This document shows, piece after piece, positions 46,288 to 57,500 of a stretch of DNA of 64,000 nt. This DNA comes from Gonapodya sp. JEL0774. Taxonomy: Eukaryota; Monoblepharomycota; Monoblepharidomycetes; Monoblepharidales; Gonapodyaceae. The stretch spans positions 89,746 to 153,745 of the forward strand of contig JADIIX010000009.1 of NCBI GenBank assembly GCA_027604505.1, written 5' to 3'. The notes beneath the pieces were generated by a model. It did no database searches, was not told where the DNA came from, and saw only the letters and a program-made list of their open reading frames with translations. The translations under genes were made by a program, and so were the position numbers. Position 1 is the first letter of the stretch. The number at the start of each line of letters is the position of its first letter.

Positions 46288-47403
46288 TTACATTGGCTTA
46301 GCTCTCGTTTGTCGTATTATCCGGATGGAATTGTTGGCTAACAGATATTGAGCTCCAGACCACACCGTAGTTACCCCAACAACAAGACGGAGAATGTCCA
46401 TGCCAATCCATCCTTGAAACTCCAGATAGGCAGCCGCTAGTGACCCGCCCATAAGGGAAAGCTGCAAGGCCGTGTTGATTTTGCTGATTGAAGTGGGCCG
46501 AACTTCGGCGCTGGGCAGGGTAAAGTCCCAATAGCGAGCAAATGTCCTCTGCAACAAGACGTGTGAATTAAAACCACCTCTAAGCCGTGAAGATTTAACA
46601 GCACCCACGGGTGGTTGGAGAGATATCCACCGGACATAGAAAGCGCCCAGCGTCAGCCCAACATCACGGCCAATAATCACGATGGCAAGCCAATCTGGTT
46701 GCGAAACGGATCACCAACTCAAGGAAATGCTACTACTACCGATTACTTCCAGCATACCTGGCAAAAGCGATCCCCACCATAGCGACACAGTGAGCGTTGT
46801 CATTAACACTTTATCTGCCAGAGGGTCAAGTATGGTTCCTAAAACTGTTTGTTGGGCAAAGCGTCGTGCGATCCATCCATCCAGCTAAGATAAAACGATA
46901 GCCAATAGAAGAGAGAAGTGGCTTTGTCCACGTAATGCCTTGATTGCGAGACTTACCAAGTCTGACACGCCCGCGATGCCGAATGCGATAAGACCCCAAC
47001 CATAGTTTCCACTGGCAATGAGATAGCCAACAACAGGCGATAAAGCTATCCTCGAGATCGTGATAAGATTGGGTAACGTGCGAACGTCCTCGCGGAACTC
47101 CGTCTATTCGCGGAACCGGTGAGCTGACGTCCCACAATAAACCTCCTTAACCCAACCCACTTTTCCTGAATACTCGATCGCCTTGGACGGTTTCGTGTCG
47201 GATTTGGATTGATGAGTGGAACTCAGGGGATGCTGAGCGTGGAATAATCTCCGGGCAGTGGATAAGGCGGTTGATGGCCGAAATCGAGCTAAATGAGGCC
47301 GATGCCGAAGAAGAGCGACGCAGACTTGATTGTTGAAATGGACATGGTGCAAGAGATGGGGCAAGGCGTCTGGAAGAGAGAGAAACCCGTGCAGCAGAAG
47401 CAT
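46288..47403 (-). CDS. CRD1: Cardiolipin synthase (CDP-alcohol phosphatidyltransferase)
   Basis: Makes cardiolipin from CDP-diacylglycerol and phosphatidylglycerol in the inner mitochondrial membrane. The chosen start is the ATG at 47403 (MLLLHGFLSLPDALPHLLHH), which gives a basic, Arg-rich, acid-poor leader (LLRHRPHLARFRPSTALSTA) typical of mitochondrial targeting. After an intron comes VRTLPNLITISRIALSPVVG. The catalytic CDP-alcohol motif D-x2-D-G-x2-A-R-x8-G-x3-D-x3-D is then assembled across an intron as SDL plus LDGWIARRFAQQTVLGTILD and PLADKVL. Membrane segments and VIGRDVGLTLGAFYVRW follow; the protein ends at 46288. Size and motif order fit eukaryotic Crd1. Confidence 0.92.
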
Positions 47404-48667
47404 TCTGCGTTTGAACTGATCAAGGGCATGACCACAGCGTTTGGGTGCCGGGGCCTGGCGCAAAACCCAGATACTCAACAGGCCGCGGAGGAATCCGTAT
47501 TTTTGGTGTCAAAGTTTCAAGTTGCGTTCCAAAACGGTGACGGCGAATCGCTTCCATTCGATCTACTCAATGTACTATGTACTTGCCTGGGGTGGCAATC
47601 GTCAAACATGTTGGGAGATCGAGTATCGTACCAAGTTGTGATGGTAACGCTCCAACTTTTGCGAGATGCGTGCTGCTACCCAACCAGCCTATGAAGGCGT
47701 TCGATTCAGTTGGAATTGGAACGCTAAAATACTGAGTAAAGGTTCTGTTCGTCAGACCCACTCCGATGACGCTAACCAGCACTCTGGAGTGTTCACACTA
47801 GTTACACGGTCATACTCGTACGGCTGGTGAATCGAGGAAGTTCAATCTACATCGATTCTGCTGGGTTCCGGTTTGCTGCTGTTGTCGACTGACTCGAACG
47901 GGACACAGCAATGAACTGGAGCGCTGTATCTTTCAATCGGATATCGATAGGCAAACAGGTCAACCGAAGAGAATTAAGGAAGGGGATTGACACGAGGGTC
48001 AATGGACAATCATCGGTGCAGTCTGATTACATACCGTGCTATCCGATTTCTGGCAACATGGCAGTTCAAACCAGTGGACAACGATTGAACTCGGCAAATG
48101 GGAGGCGGGGGATTGAAGGAAGAGCTTTGGCTGACGCACTAGGAAACTCACAGACACCTGGACGATTGTTCCGCGAATGAATGCTCAATAAAGCAAGAGA
48201 CATGAAGAGCGGATATCCAAAACGAAGCAATTTAGGATATCAATAGTTCTCGTTGAAGCGTAGGTCTTCAGTCCTCTTTTTGAGAGCGCCCCAATGAAAT
48301 GTTGTACCAAGTCTGACGGAGAGTGCGTCTCGTGATTGGTGGTTGGAATGCAAGATAAACAAGATCGGGTCGTGGGAAGTACTGGTTGCTGGTCACAATT
48401 GGTTAGTTAACCGCTGGATGTGCGATACTGATTTTGATGCGTGCAAGGTGTTTCATTTGGAGAAGGACTGTGTGCTCCAGTATGAGCTATCGCAGTGCAC
48501 TTGTGCGTTATGCTGGCCGACAGGACGTGGTGATAAATATTTCATGAACAGACCAGGGACCAGATCCGGTCTAGACAAAGCAAACTATTAGTTGAAGGGC
48601 ATATACGATAGTTTTACGAGTACGTAGGAAATGCGCATGTGTGTAATTAATTATTGTAACCCTCCGA
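47404..48667. other. Long intergenic stretch, no supported gene
   Basis: Over 1.2 kb between the CRD1 start and the XPO7 stop. Three moderate open frames (plus strand about 47308-47694, 47911-48180 and 48343-48591) begin with real ATGs, but show no domain, no spliced extension and no convincing composition. The first is also antisense to the CRD1 leader. It should contain the CRD1 promoter and the XPO7 3' UTR. Confidence 0.4.
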
Positions 48668-51600
48668 TCACCGGGTTGTCGGCATGGGTAACGCAACTTC
48701 CACAAACTTCTCTTTTTCTACAGCACGCCGCAACGTCATGACCGCCTGGGTGAACTTGTCTCGGTTCTTCATGGACAGATTGTCTTCAATTCCCTCCATT
48801 AGTTGAGTTATGGCCTGCACAGGAGTAGTGGGGTTGAATACGATCGCCAACGCAGTCCCACGATTTTGGACCTACCTTGCTCAATATCTCCTGTCGTTCA
48901 GCATATTGAACACTAATGAACTTCCGCGTGAAATCCACAAAAGCCGTCTTGCACAGCAGAATGAGACCAAGAAGAGGTCGCGAAAGACTCCATTGATTGG
49001 AAGTCTCATCCAGGACAAGCAATTGCAGTATTTGTGCCATAATGAGCGGAAGGATCTCACTGTACTGCTCCGCGCAGCGAACAATCAAGTGTGGCTCCAT
49101 AGGTTTGACCCTTCGTGCGGGAGGTACGTTGGTCGACGTGAACAGGAAGGTCACGACGTGGTCCAGGGTGAGGGCAGCCTCACTGGACGTGTTGGCTTGT
49201 AGAGATCGAAGACCGTCGATGCATGCCCGCATCATGTACAAGAATGTACCATCCGGGAGTGATTTGAGAGAGAAAATAAGTTCTGTCGTGAAAGTGTCCA
49301 AAAAGGCAAAAAAGGCCTTGTCACGCGATAGTGAGTGAGTATAATAGTTGTGCTTGAGTGAGCCAACTCTCTTACGTTCGTCAATTTTGGAAACGCAAGG
49401 ATGTCATCCAGTGGCACGTCCAGCATCATTCGACAAACAACGTCAACCGCGGTATCGAGTGCTCTGTCCTGATAGAGGTCGAACACCCCAAATGGTACGT
49501 ATCTTCCCGCAATCGACAGTCGCATAATCGACCTGTAACACAGAAGGCAGTGATTCGCGGAATTTCATGGGTTTCAAAACTAAAGCATTTTCTCACAAGC
49601 AGACAGATATGCCTTTGAACTTGTCCTCGTACTTGCGTGTGTCACCGACATTGCGTCCGATAATGAAGCGTCCGTAAGTGTGAAGAACACGGGAAGTATC
49701 TCGGAACATGAGAATCCTGAAAAAATGGTAGTTGCAGACAACTCACAAAAACAGCGGTGTGACGGAAAAAATTAAGTCCAAGACGCACCCATTTGGCGAA
49801 GAGACATCAAAATTGAGTCTCTGCTGCTTGTTAGCCACAAACTCAGCGACAAATTTCAAAATAGTAATTGCGACAAAATTGTCGTGGTTTGCCTCCAAAG
49901 CGCGAAGTAGTCCAGGCATATATGGATGAAACCAGTCAAAGAAAAAAGTAAACTGTCGTCGGTTCTGCAATGGCGTAAGGAACCCTCTATCACAAAATTG
50001 TGGGCTGTTTAGAAGAGTTGCGAGGAAGCAAAACATTCTTCTACCTCATGTCCCTAAATAGTCCGTCCGTCACGACTTTGACATCATCTCGTCGTAGTTC
50101 TGCTGCATTGAGTTGGCTAAGTCTGTCCAACCGCTGACCCCATGGAGCCAGAAAGTCCAAAACCTCCCCTTCATCCACATCATCTCCCGCGAAGAGCAGT
50201 CTCGACAAAGCGCTGTAGAACTTGGATTGCAATGGGAAGTTTATAAACAAACCATACGCCGCAAACTAACCTTGGCAACTCACGAGGCTCCGATTTCTCT
50301 TTGCATACACGGAGGCTGTGGGGGATTGCAAGAATGGGAACTGCGAGTGATGGCTTATGACCGCGCTTGTCATTTCAAGCTTTCGAAGCATTTTCACACT
50401 TGAATAACCTTTCGATATGCAGATCATTCAAGATCGTCCTGGCTGAAGTAAATTATGTAGGGGGGTCACCATACCTGTTGTCAGGTCGGCGAGGAGCTTT
50501 ATGCTCGTGTGCATTATACTTTGCTTCTTAGTCCACGCTTGTAAGTTGCCGATGCTTGAGAAACATCATCACTAAACACTCAACTGTGAACTGTAAGCTC
50601 TCATACCCACAGTTTCCGCATAATCACATCGAGAACTGCGTTTTGATCTTGTAAGCCGCAAGAATCGGCAAGCTTAGCATACAGTTTGGTTGCTCTTTGG
50701 GCTTGATCACCGATGTAAGACTTCTTAAACGCTTGAAAGAAGCCAGCAAAACTGAGATCAAGCCGTGCAGAGGGCGAGCCGGATTCTGACAGCTTCAGTA
50801 TGTTCAACACCTTGGAACAAAGTTCCCCGTCCAGCATGTCATCCTCATCGGAGCTCTGGTATCGGCATGAAAGGAGCGAGAATGTTAAAACATGATTTCC
50901 GGCGAGATGTAGGCTAGTGCTCCCTCACGTAGTATGGGGTTCGGGCGGCGACAAATGCAGCAGCGACATTGATAAGCCAGGCCGTTCGGGCTGACTCCAA
51001 CAGAATCAGATCCCCGTTGGCAAAGAAGCTGTAAGTTAACATACCTTCCGAAAGAACACGGGCTCTACCAGGATCTTGAGGCTGTGATATTTGTCCGTTG
51101 GAAACGGCGTCTATGCAACTTGCGAGGTAGGATATTGCGGCGGAGTATGAAAACCGAGAAATGCTGGCGAGCTGTTCCAATAATACTGAATCCTCCCCGT
51201 CCTCTCCCGGAGCGCCAATCTCTGTGTCATCGTCACCATCTATGGCCACTCCTTCGTCTACAGCGGGAAGCACAGCAGATCCCGGGGTGGCTGGCGGATT
51301 ATCCAGCCGTGCTCCCACAAATGTCCGCACGAGTTGAATGCACAGTTCTTTTATACGTTCCACAAGCTTAGGTTTCACACTGGTCGTGAGGACTACCATC
51401 CGGGACCAGAACGACATCAGGTAACCAACACAATTATGCGCTGCTCCATTTTGGCCGAACGCAGAGTCCGTGATCTGCGCAACCTGTTCAAGCCAAGGGA
51501 GCGCGTCCTCTGCTTCGGAAACCTCTGAGAGCTGATAAACTGACTTCAACCGCGCCATACAGCGGCAGAACTCATGGAAAGTCGTTTCGTCAGCTAAACT

Positions 51601-52987
51601 TCGTCGGCCACGGCTCATCACTCCCAAAGTGCCTTTCAAAACATGCGCAAGAAAATTCTTCTTTTCCTCCTCGCTGAACAGAGATCTGCGTGTGCTGACA
51701 ATTAGTGCTAGAGATTCCATAACCTGCCGGTTGGACATCTGAATGGGAAGAAGCCCACTACCAACGAAACGTCCAGCACACTACCTGCGCTGTCAAAGGG
51801 GGCTCAAAGGCATCGAATGCGTCAAAAATGACTTGGAGCGTCCCAGGATCGCAGATGAACGTTCGCCAAGAACCGGGTATTTGAACAGACCCAGTGGACT
51901 CTTCGGACTCCTCCGAGTTAGTACCTGAAAGATACAAAGTTTCACATTTCACAGGAGTACTTGAGTTCGCGTCAAGTCCGTAATTCTTACCAATAAAGTC
52001 GAAGTTGAGGCAGTTCTTGACGAGTAACAGACAAGCTTCCTTCATCCTAGCCTCCTGATTGACTAAGCAAAGGTCGTCAGAAGAGCCGAGTAAAAAAGGA
52101 CAGCACCAATAGGAAACCCACTGTTGGTGAACACCATTTTCCGGTCCACCAGGGTTCGCAACATGCTCATTGACAACTGGAAGACCTCAAACAAATGAGA
52201 GTCACGAAAGCTCACAGCTAACAAGTGCACTTCGATTGAGGCGGGGTGGCATAGTTGGAGCGGAGCATTCACCGACCTGTTTTTCTGTGCCGCAGCAAAT
52301 TCCGTTGTGGTTGGACTGGTGGGATACTCATTTCTCCCACCAACTGACCCAAGAGCAATAGACCAGTGACCGACAGATCGCTACCTGCCTGAGATTGGTT
52401 TGGTAATATTTGAGAGGGTTCTGAGGAGTACAAATCAAGAAAAGGATCCACCTGTAGAAACTTCCTAACATCCGTAACGATTTCTTTAAACGCGTCGTCA
52501 TCAAGCCACCCTAGTCTTGTAATTTGGCACATGAGTTTGACGAAAGCATTCAACACATAGTTGGGCAGTGTGGGATGCTGGTATATGTAGGTCAGTCCCA
52601 GTGTTCCTGCAAAGCAGCCAATTACAGGAGTCAATCCTGTTGGATTCCTTTTTGATAAACGTTGGGGAACAACCTACGCAGAGCGAGTTTTTGCTCGGAT
52701 AGCAAGATCGCCCAGTGATCACCGACGAGATTCGCCAGCAGCTGCAATGCAAAAAGCTGTGTCCATGGGGAGCTTGTGCGTTCCAGAAGAAATGACAATT
52801 TCGCAATAGTATCGCTCGGGCTCAGAGGAGTTTCAGTTGGTGACTGTGGTGCTCCTGCGAGTCCTCCAGCAATGTCATGGAAGGAAGGAAAGGTGGACAC
52901 AAGAAACTGTGCCGCAGAACTGCGTGCATGAATGTCAGCTCCCGAGTATACGACCTCGCAAGCTTGCTCAATTTGGGACAGGGACAT
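48668..52987 (-). CDS. XPO7: Exportin-7 (RanBP16), nuclear transport receptor
   Basis: Karyopherin-beta family exporter that binds Ran-GTP and carries proteins across the nuclear pore. The start is the ATG at 52987 (MSLSQIEQACEVVYSGADIH, then ARSSAAQFLVSTFPSFHDIA, the importin-beta N-terminal repeat). Exportin-7 landmarks follow across many exons: SSPWTQLFALQLLANLVGDH, TRLGWLDDDAFKEIVTDVRK, LLVKNCLNFDFIGKN, VQIPGSWRTFICDPGTLQVI, FHEFCRCMARLKSVYQLSEV, YIGDQAQRATKLYAKLA, RLNFDVSSPNG and a C-terminal HEAT region ending at 48668. About 16-17 introns; the product is about 1,080-1,100 residues, the family size. The HEAT-repeat pattern and the NFDFIG and FDVSSPNG motifs separate it from exportin-4 and exportin-1. 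Confidence 0.92.
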
Positions 52988-53363
52988 TCTGGATTCGCCA
53001 GAGTATTCCGTTCTATGGGTGATCGAAAAATGACGATTCCACGGTCAGGGGAGGCGATGGGCAAGGAAAACAATCGTGAATGCAAATAGAGAGCACAGGT
53101 GTGATGGGGGATGGAAGTAAAGGACGCAATTGGTTTGGACTTTCTTCGCAAACTGCCTGTGTGTGGGGCAGCATACTACTCTAATAACTGTTCATTCACA
53201 GTATTAAGATGGTACACTCTACACACTAACCGTTGTATGATTAAGTGGAATAGCTGGAGGTTGCTGGTTCAGGCGCGACTCCAGCGCTTTTAGAGCAAGT
53301 GTCCTGGGAGTGACCAAACAAGACAGATGGGCCACCTATTAACATCTAATTGACAGAAACGAC
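52988..53363. other. Intergenic, XPO7 promoter side
   Basis: 376 bases between the XPO7 start and the stop of the TMEM115-like gene, both on the minus strand. No repeat or protein-like frame was noticed. Confidence 0.4.
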
Positions 53364-54482
53364 TCACCGTCTTCTTTCGGCATCAGCTTCTTCAGATCCG
53401 GGTGGTGGGCGTTTCCTTGGAAGTTCGCTCTCGAGAGACGAACCAGCATTGGAGGCAGAAACAGAGCATATGCCAATGCCCACGAAAACATTGAACACCA
53501 GGTTCGAGATGGGCTTTATAAAAGGATGTGCAAGCTCGGGGAAGAAGCTGGCAAATGAAAATGTTTCACTGCGATCTCCTCGGATTCCTGTGCATTTCGT
53601 CAGACGAGAATTAATGCTTGGCAGTTGCTAAAGACACTTCTCTCACCGTCCTGGAACTTGTAAAAGCGAATGTAAATCCAAGACACGACTGTCCCGAATA
53701 CAACTAAGCACAGTTCTGCTTGAATCAAGCCGGCAATGGAAAGAACGATGAACAAAGCAACGAAAATGGATGGCAGGTACTGTGGAAGGGTGCGGAGCAG
53801 TATGGAAACGTGGATTATTTAGCTAGGCAAGCAGTGCTTACTTTGACGCGAATAGAAAAGAGGTCCTGGAAGAACGACAAGCGGTGCTCTGGTACGACAT
53901 TTTTGAATGCAACTAAGAATCCACTTGTTATGGCGAGGAGGCCGTTCGCTTGCGTACCATATCTTGAAGAGATTACTACGCCGTCAGAGGACATAATGAT
54001 GACGATGACGGCCAGCGCCAACCCACAGGTACTGAGATTTCCCGGTGGATGCGTAGAGGATAATGTACACTCCCATTGTCATGAAGAAGGATCCGGCATT
54101 GACGAGGAGGACAAAGATTCCCAACTGCTTCGCACCATACAGATTCTCTAGATAGCGGCCGCCAAACCAGAGAAATGTAAGATTCCCCACAAACGAAAAT
54201 AGATTGGTTTCCAATAGTCCAGCAGTCACGAACACCCATGGATACATCCAGAACCCCGGTACTAAACCAAGCTTTCCTTGCGATATGGTATTTCACAGGT
54301 TAGACACGAGAGCAAGAAGTGCGAAGCCACAGAAGACAGCGCACCAAAGGGTTCATTTGGGATGTGGGGTCATCATTGCCTTGTGATCCCCGAAGACTCA
54401 GATGGTTCAGAATAGAGATTGACGAAACTACCGCCACGATCGCGCGGGACAATGGGCCTCCCCTCAGCAGCGATGCTGACAT
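53364..54482 (-). CDS. TMEM115-like Golgi membrane protein (rhomboid-like fold)
   Basis: Multipass protein of the TMEM115 family (the DUF1751 group), which in animals sits in the Golgi and affects retrograde transport. The start is the ATG at 54482 (MSASLLRGGPLSRAIVAVVS). An intron joins MNPL to LGLVPGFWMYPWVFVTAGLL and ETNLFSFVG, then GGRYLENLYGAKQLGIFVLL. The conserved GFLVAFKNVVPEHRLSFFQD and LFSIRVK come next; the G-F-x-V-A-x-K-x-x-V-P-E-H pattern is diagnostic. Further membrane segments follow (around FVALFIVLSIAGLIQAELCL). The tail is cytosolic and basic, ending RKRPPPGSEEADAERRR at the stop 53364-53366. Four or five introns. The gene is divergent from TSC2 with 95 bp between starts. 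There is no catalytic Ser/His pair, so it is not a rhomboid protease. Confidence 0.88.
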
Positions 54483-54577
54483 TTGGAATTGAAATGTTGT
54501 GTGTGAGGCCGCTAGTGCTGGCGGGCCAGGTGCGATCCCCATCATAGCCAGGCAATAAACAAATCACACAGTTCCCG
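54483..54577. promoter_or_regulatory. Divergent promoter TMEM115-like / TSC2
   Basis: Only 95 bp separate the two ATGs. A shared promoter is inferred from position; no specific site was recognised. Confidence 0.4.
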
Positions 54578-57500
54578 ATGGAGTTCTGGCGCTCATTAGC
54601 CGGCCAAAAGACCGGCGCCGGGAGGGGAGGATCGTCGTCTGTGACAGGAAAATCCGATGGAGCGGCATTACAGAAGGCTTCACCGGAGCAGCTCGCCATT
54701 CAGCTCCAACATGTGAGCGCTGATCTCTTGAGTACTTTGGAACATTCCACAGAGAACAACTTTCTCTATTAAGATTCTCTCTCAGCTGCGATCCGCTAAT
54801 TCCAACGACACGAAAGTCGCAGTAGTGGAAGAACTATCAAAGTTTGCCCACTTCTACGACGTATCCCATGAGTTAGACGAGGTCTGGGACGTCATCAAAG
54901 ATTTTACCGGTGATTCTGATGAACGGACACGTAGATGCGGCTGGAGGTTTATTGCTGCAGTTGCAGAGGGGAACTACGAACAGTTGGGATTTCGGCGGGC
55001 AATGTTTCTGCGTGCCCTTTCACATCCGTCTAACCGCGGGAAAGATTTTCAGATGCAACTTGAACTGTTAATACTGTTGACCCGGGATGGTACGGATTCT
55101 GATGGTGTTGAGTTGGAAATATCAGAGGTTGTTCGTGGATGGTGTACGCAATTGTCTGGACAACTTGCAGCTCTTAGAACAAGTAAAGGCGTCAAGGGAG
55201 GTGCGCAGGTACTCATGGCAAGGGGTATGCGACCAATAGGATCCGGTTCGGATGTCGCTTCTTCGTCGCAATCATCAAGCTCCTCTCGATCGTTGGAACC
55301 AAGTGTGAGACAACCAGCGATACATCCAAGAACAATCGGCGCTGAGTCGATGACTCCATTGTCATTCAAGGAATTCTCCGTTTTGATCAGCTTAGTGGGT
55401 CGAACACTTCATAACAAAACTCCAGGAATAACTGGTATCGTGGAAGCGTCGCTGCTCGTGGACGTTGCCAGGATCCTTTCACTGTCAACAGATCCTCGGA
55501 TCCGTGAGAACCTAGCGCCGGCGGATATCCTCGCAATCGACAACCTCGGCGAAGAGTCGCTCCACGCGCTGGAGGGAGCGTGGCTTCACTGCCGCAGTTT
55601 CTCCATGGTTTTGAAACCCTTGACGACGGCGTATAGCTGCGCTGTCGGTTCACCAGTATTGTTCAACCGTGCGTGGAGCACAGTCCGGAGTCTTCTTTTG
55701 TCTCGCTATGGTCAAAGTGTCAGCCAGACACTGTGTGACCTGATCGACCAACCCGAAGGCCAGGAAGCGCAGATTGCAGCGCGTGGAGCAGTCTTTTGTC
55801 TTGGTATGGCTAGTTGGGGCGCGCAGCGTGTGCTAGAGCTGACAGTCAGTCGTTATCACATTCTTGTGTGTTTTCTTGAGGCGGCGAAACTCCAATGGGA
55901 CCATGTAGACTACGAAATTCTTCTTAGCCTGCATTACTTGGTTGTGAACTCACTCACGGAGTTGCTACTTGCGGAATGGCATGCAATTATAGAGATTTTG
56001 TTGCGTCTGAAAAGACACCACAGCCCGCCATTCACCGAGGTCCTACTCGAAGAAGAAACATCATATGTACCCAATGAAGTAAACACTCTCGCTACGACAG
56101 CATCACAAGTCTACTCCAGCATTCTGACCATAATATGGAGACACCAGCACCATCCGTCGGAGTCGTTTCCCGGGATGTCGGAGGAACTCATGGACCTGCA
56201 ATTGGCATTGTGTGGTATCGAAATGCCTCGAATATCTCCGACGGACTTTTACCAATCCTCTGCGACCTATGTGGCATTGCACCCCGACGTTAACGCCAAA
56301 GTTCCAAAGTCCTTGTACAATGACGTGAACTCGAGAAAGGCTTTGTCGCCGTCACTTATACTTGAAATTCTGAACAACTTGGAGCTGTCTCAGCGACTTT
56401 CTCCCACGAACTCTGCGTGGCTGCACTTGCTCTCTGCCATGGGGCAATCATTTTTTGTTCACGAAACTCGGACACTGGTGCGGAAGGGATTTCTCGATAT
56501 CGTCATGACTTTGTACTGGGTTCTCAGGGACAAGGACCGTTTAGCTGTTCTCCAGACTGTCCTCTTTCCGTTTGTTTATGAGCGCCTAGCATCTGAGCGT
56601 GACCATGAGGTCATCGTCATCCTGATGAGATTTGCCGGTGGTGTTATATGGCATGAAACTCCACCGGTGTACTCGGGTTCAGATAGATTGGCGGCGCTAC
56701 TCTTTGAATGTGCGACAGTCGAGGACGCCGCTGCTGCTCCAGAGTGCGCCAAGATTGCCGTGCGGCTATTTTCGGGATGCTTGAGGGGATCATACTCCAG
56801 CAAATGGGCACCGATTGCTTTTAAAGCTTTGGTAGGAATAGCGGATCCGAAAAACGGTAAGAATAAAGAATCTCGCTTGTGGGCCCTCAAAAGCTTGCTT
56901 GCCATTCGTGCGGACGCAGATTGGAGACTTTGGCAGGCAGAGGGAGTATATAAGGAGCAAGTCAATCATGCTGCACCGTCTACCGTTCACCCCCCTGCAA
57001 TTTTCATGGACGTTGAAGACGAGGCGATGAGGGACGTGACATACATCCCCTCAATAGTGTGTTTTATGACGAGGGATGAAAATTTAGAGGAAACTACCCC
57101 TGTGCAGCAGAGTGGCTCGATGACACAATCAGCAACCAAGGAAGTTGCCGATGATGCGAGCTCTATATCGGACGACTCAGTTGTGGGTGATATTACATTT
57201 GCAACTGAGAGTGACATAGTCATTTCAATGGATCCAATGGTCGACTTGATGGTGGAGATTATCAAGACGGAGCATGATTACGATGTGTTTTCATTGGTTT
57301 TGGACGGTCTTTCGCAACAGCTCAGCTATATGCCCCTCTTTGAGAATTCGCGGACTTGTCTTCAGAAACTTCGGGTTATTCTTTGCGATTCCATTCTGAA
57401 CGATCAGCTTGCACCAAATTTGAAGCTGCCCAAAAACATGCGCAAAGCAGACCTATATGTTCGCGCCTATCGCATCCTGGTTGCGGTACTTCCATATGCC

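Noticed and set aside
53350-54151. Plus-strand frames across the TMEM115-like gene
   Set aside because: The minus-strand exons match a known membrane-protein family in order, so the plus frames are antisense shadows.
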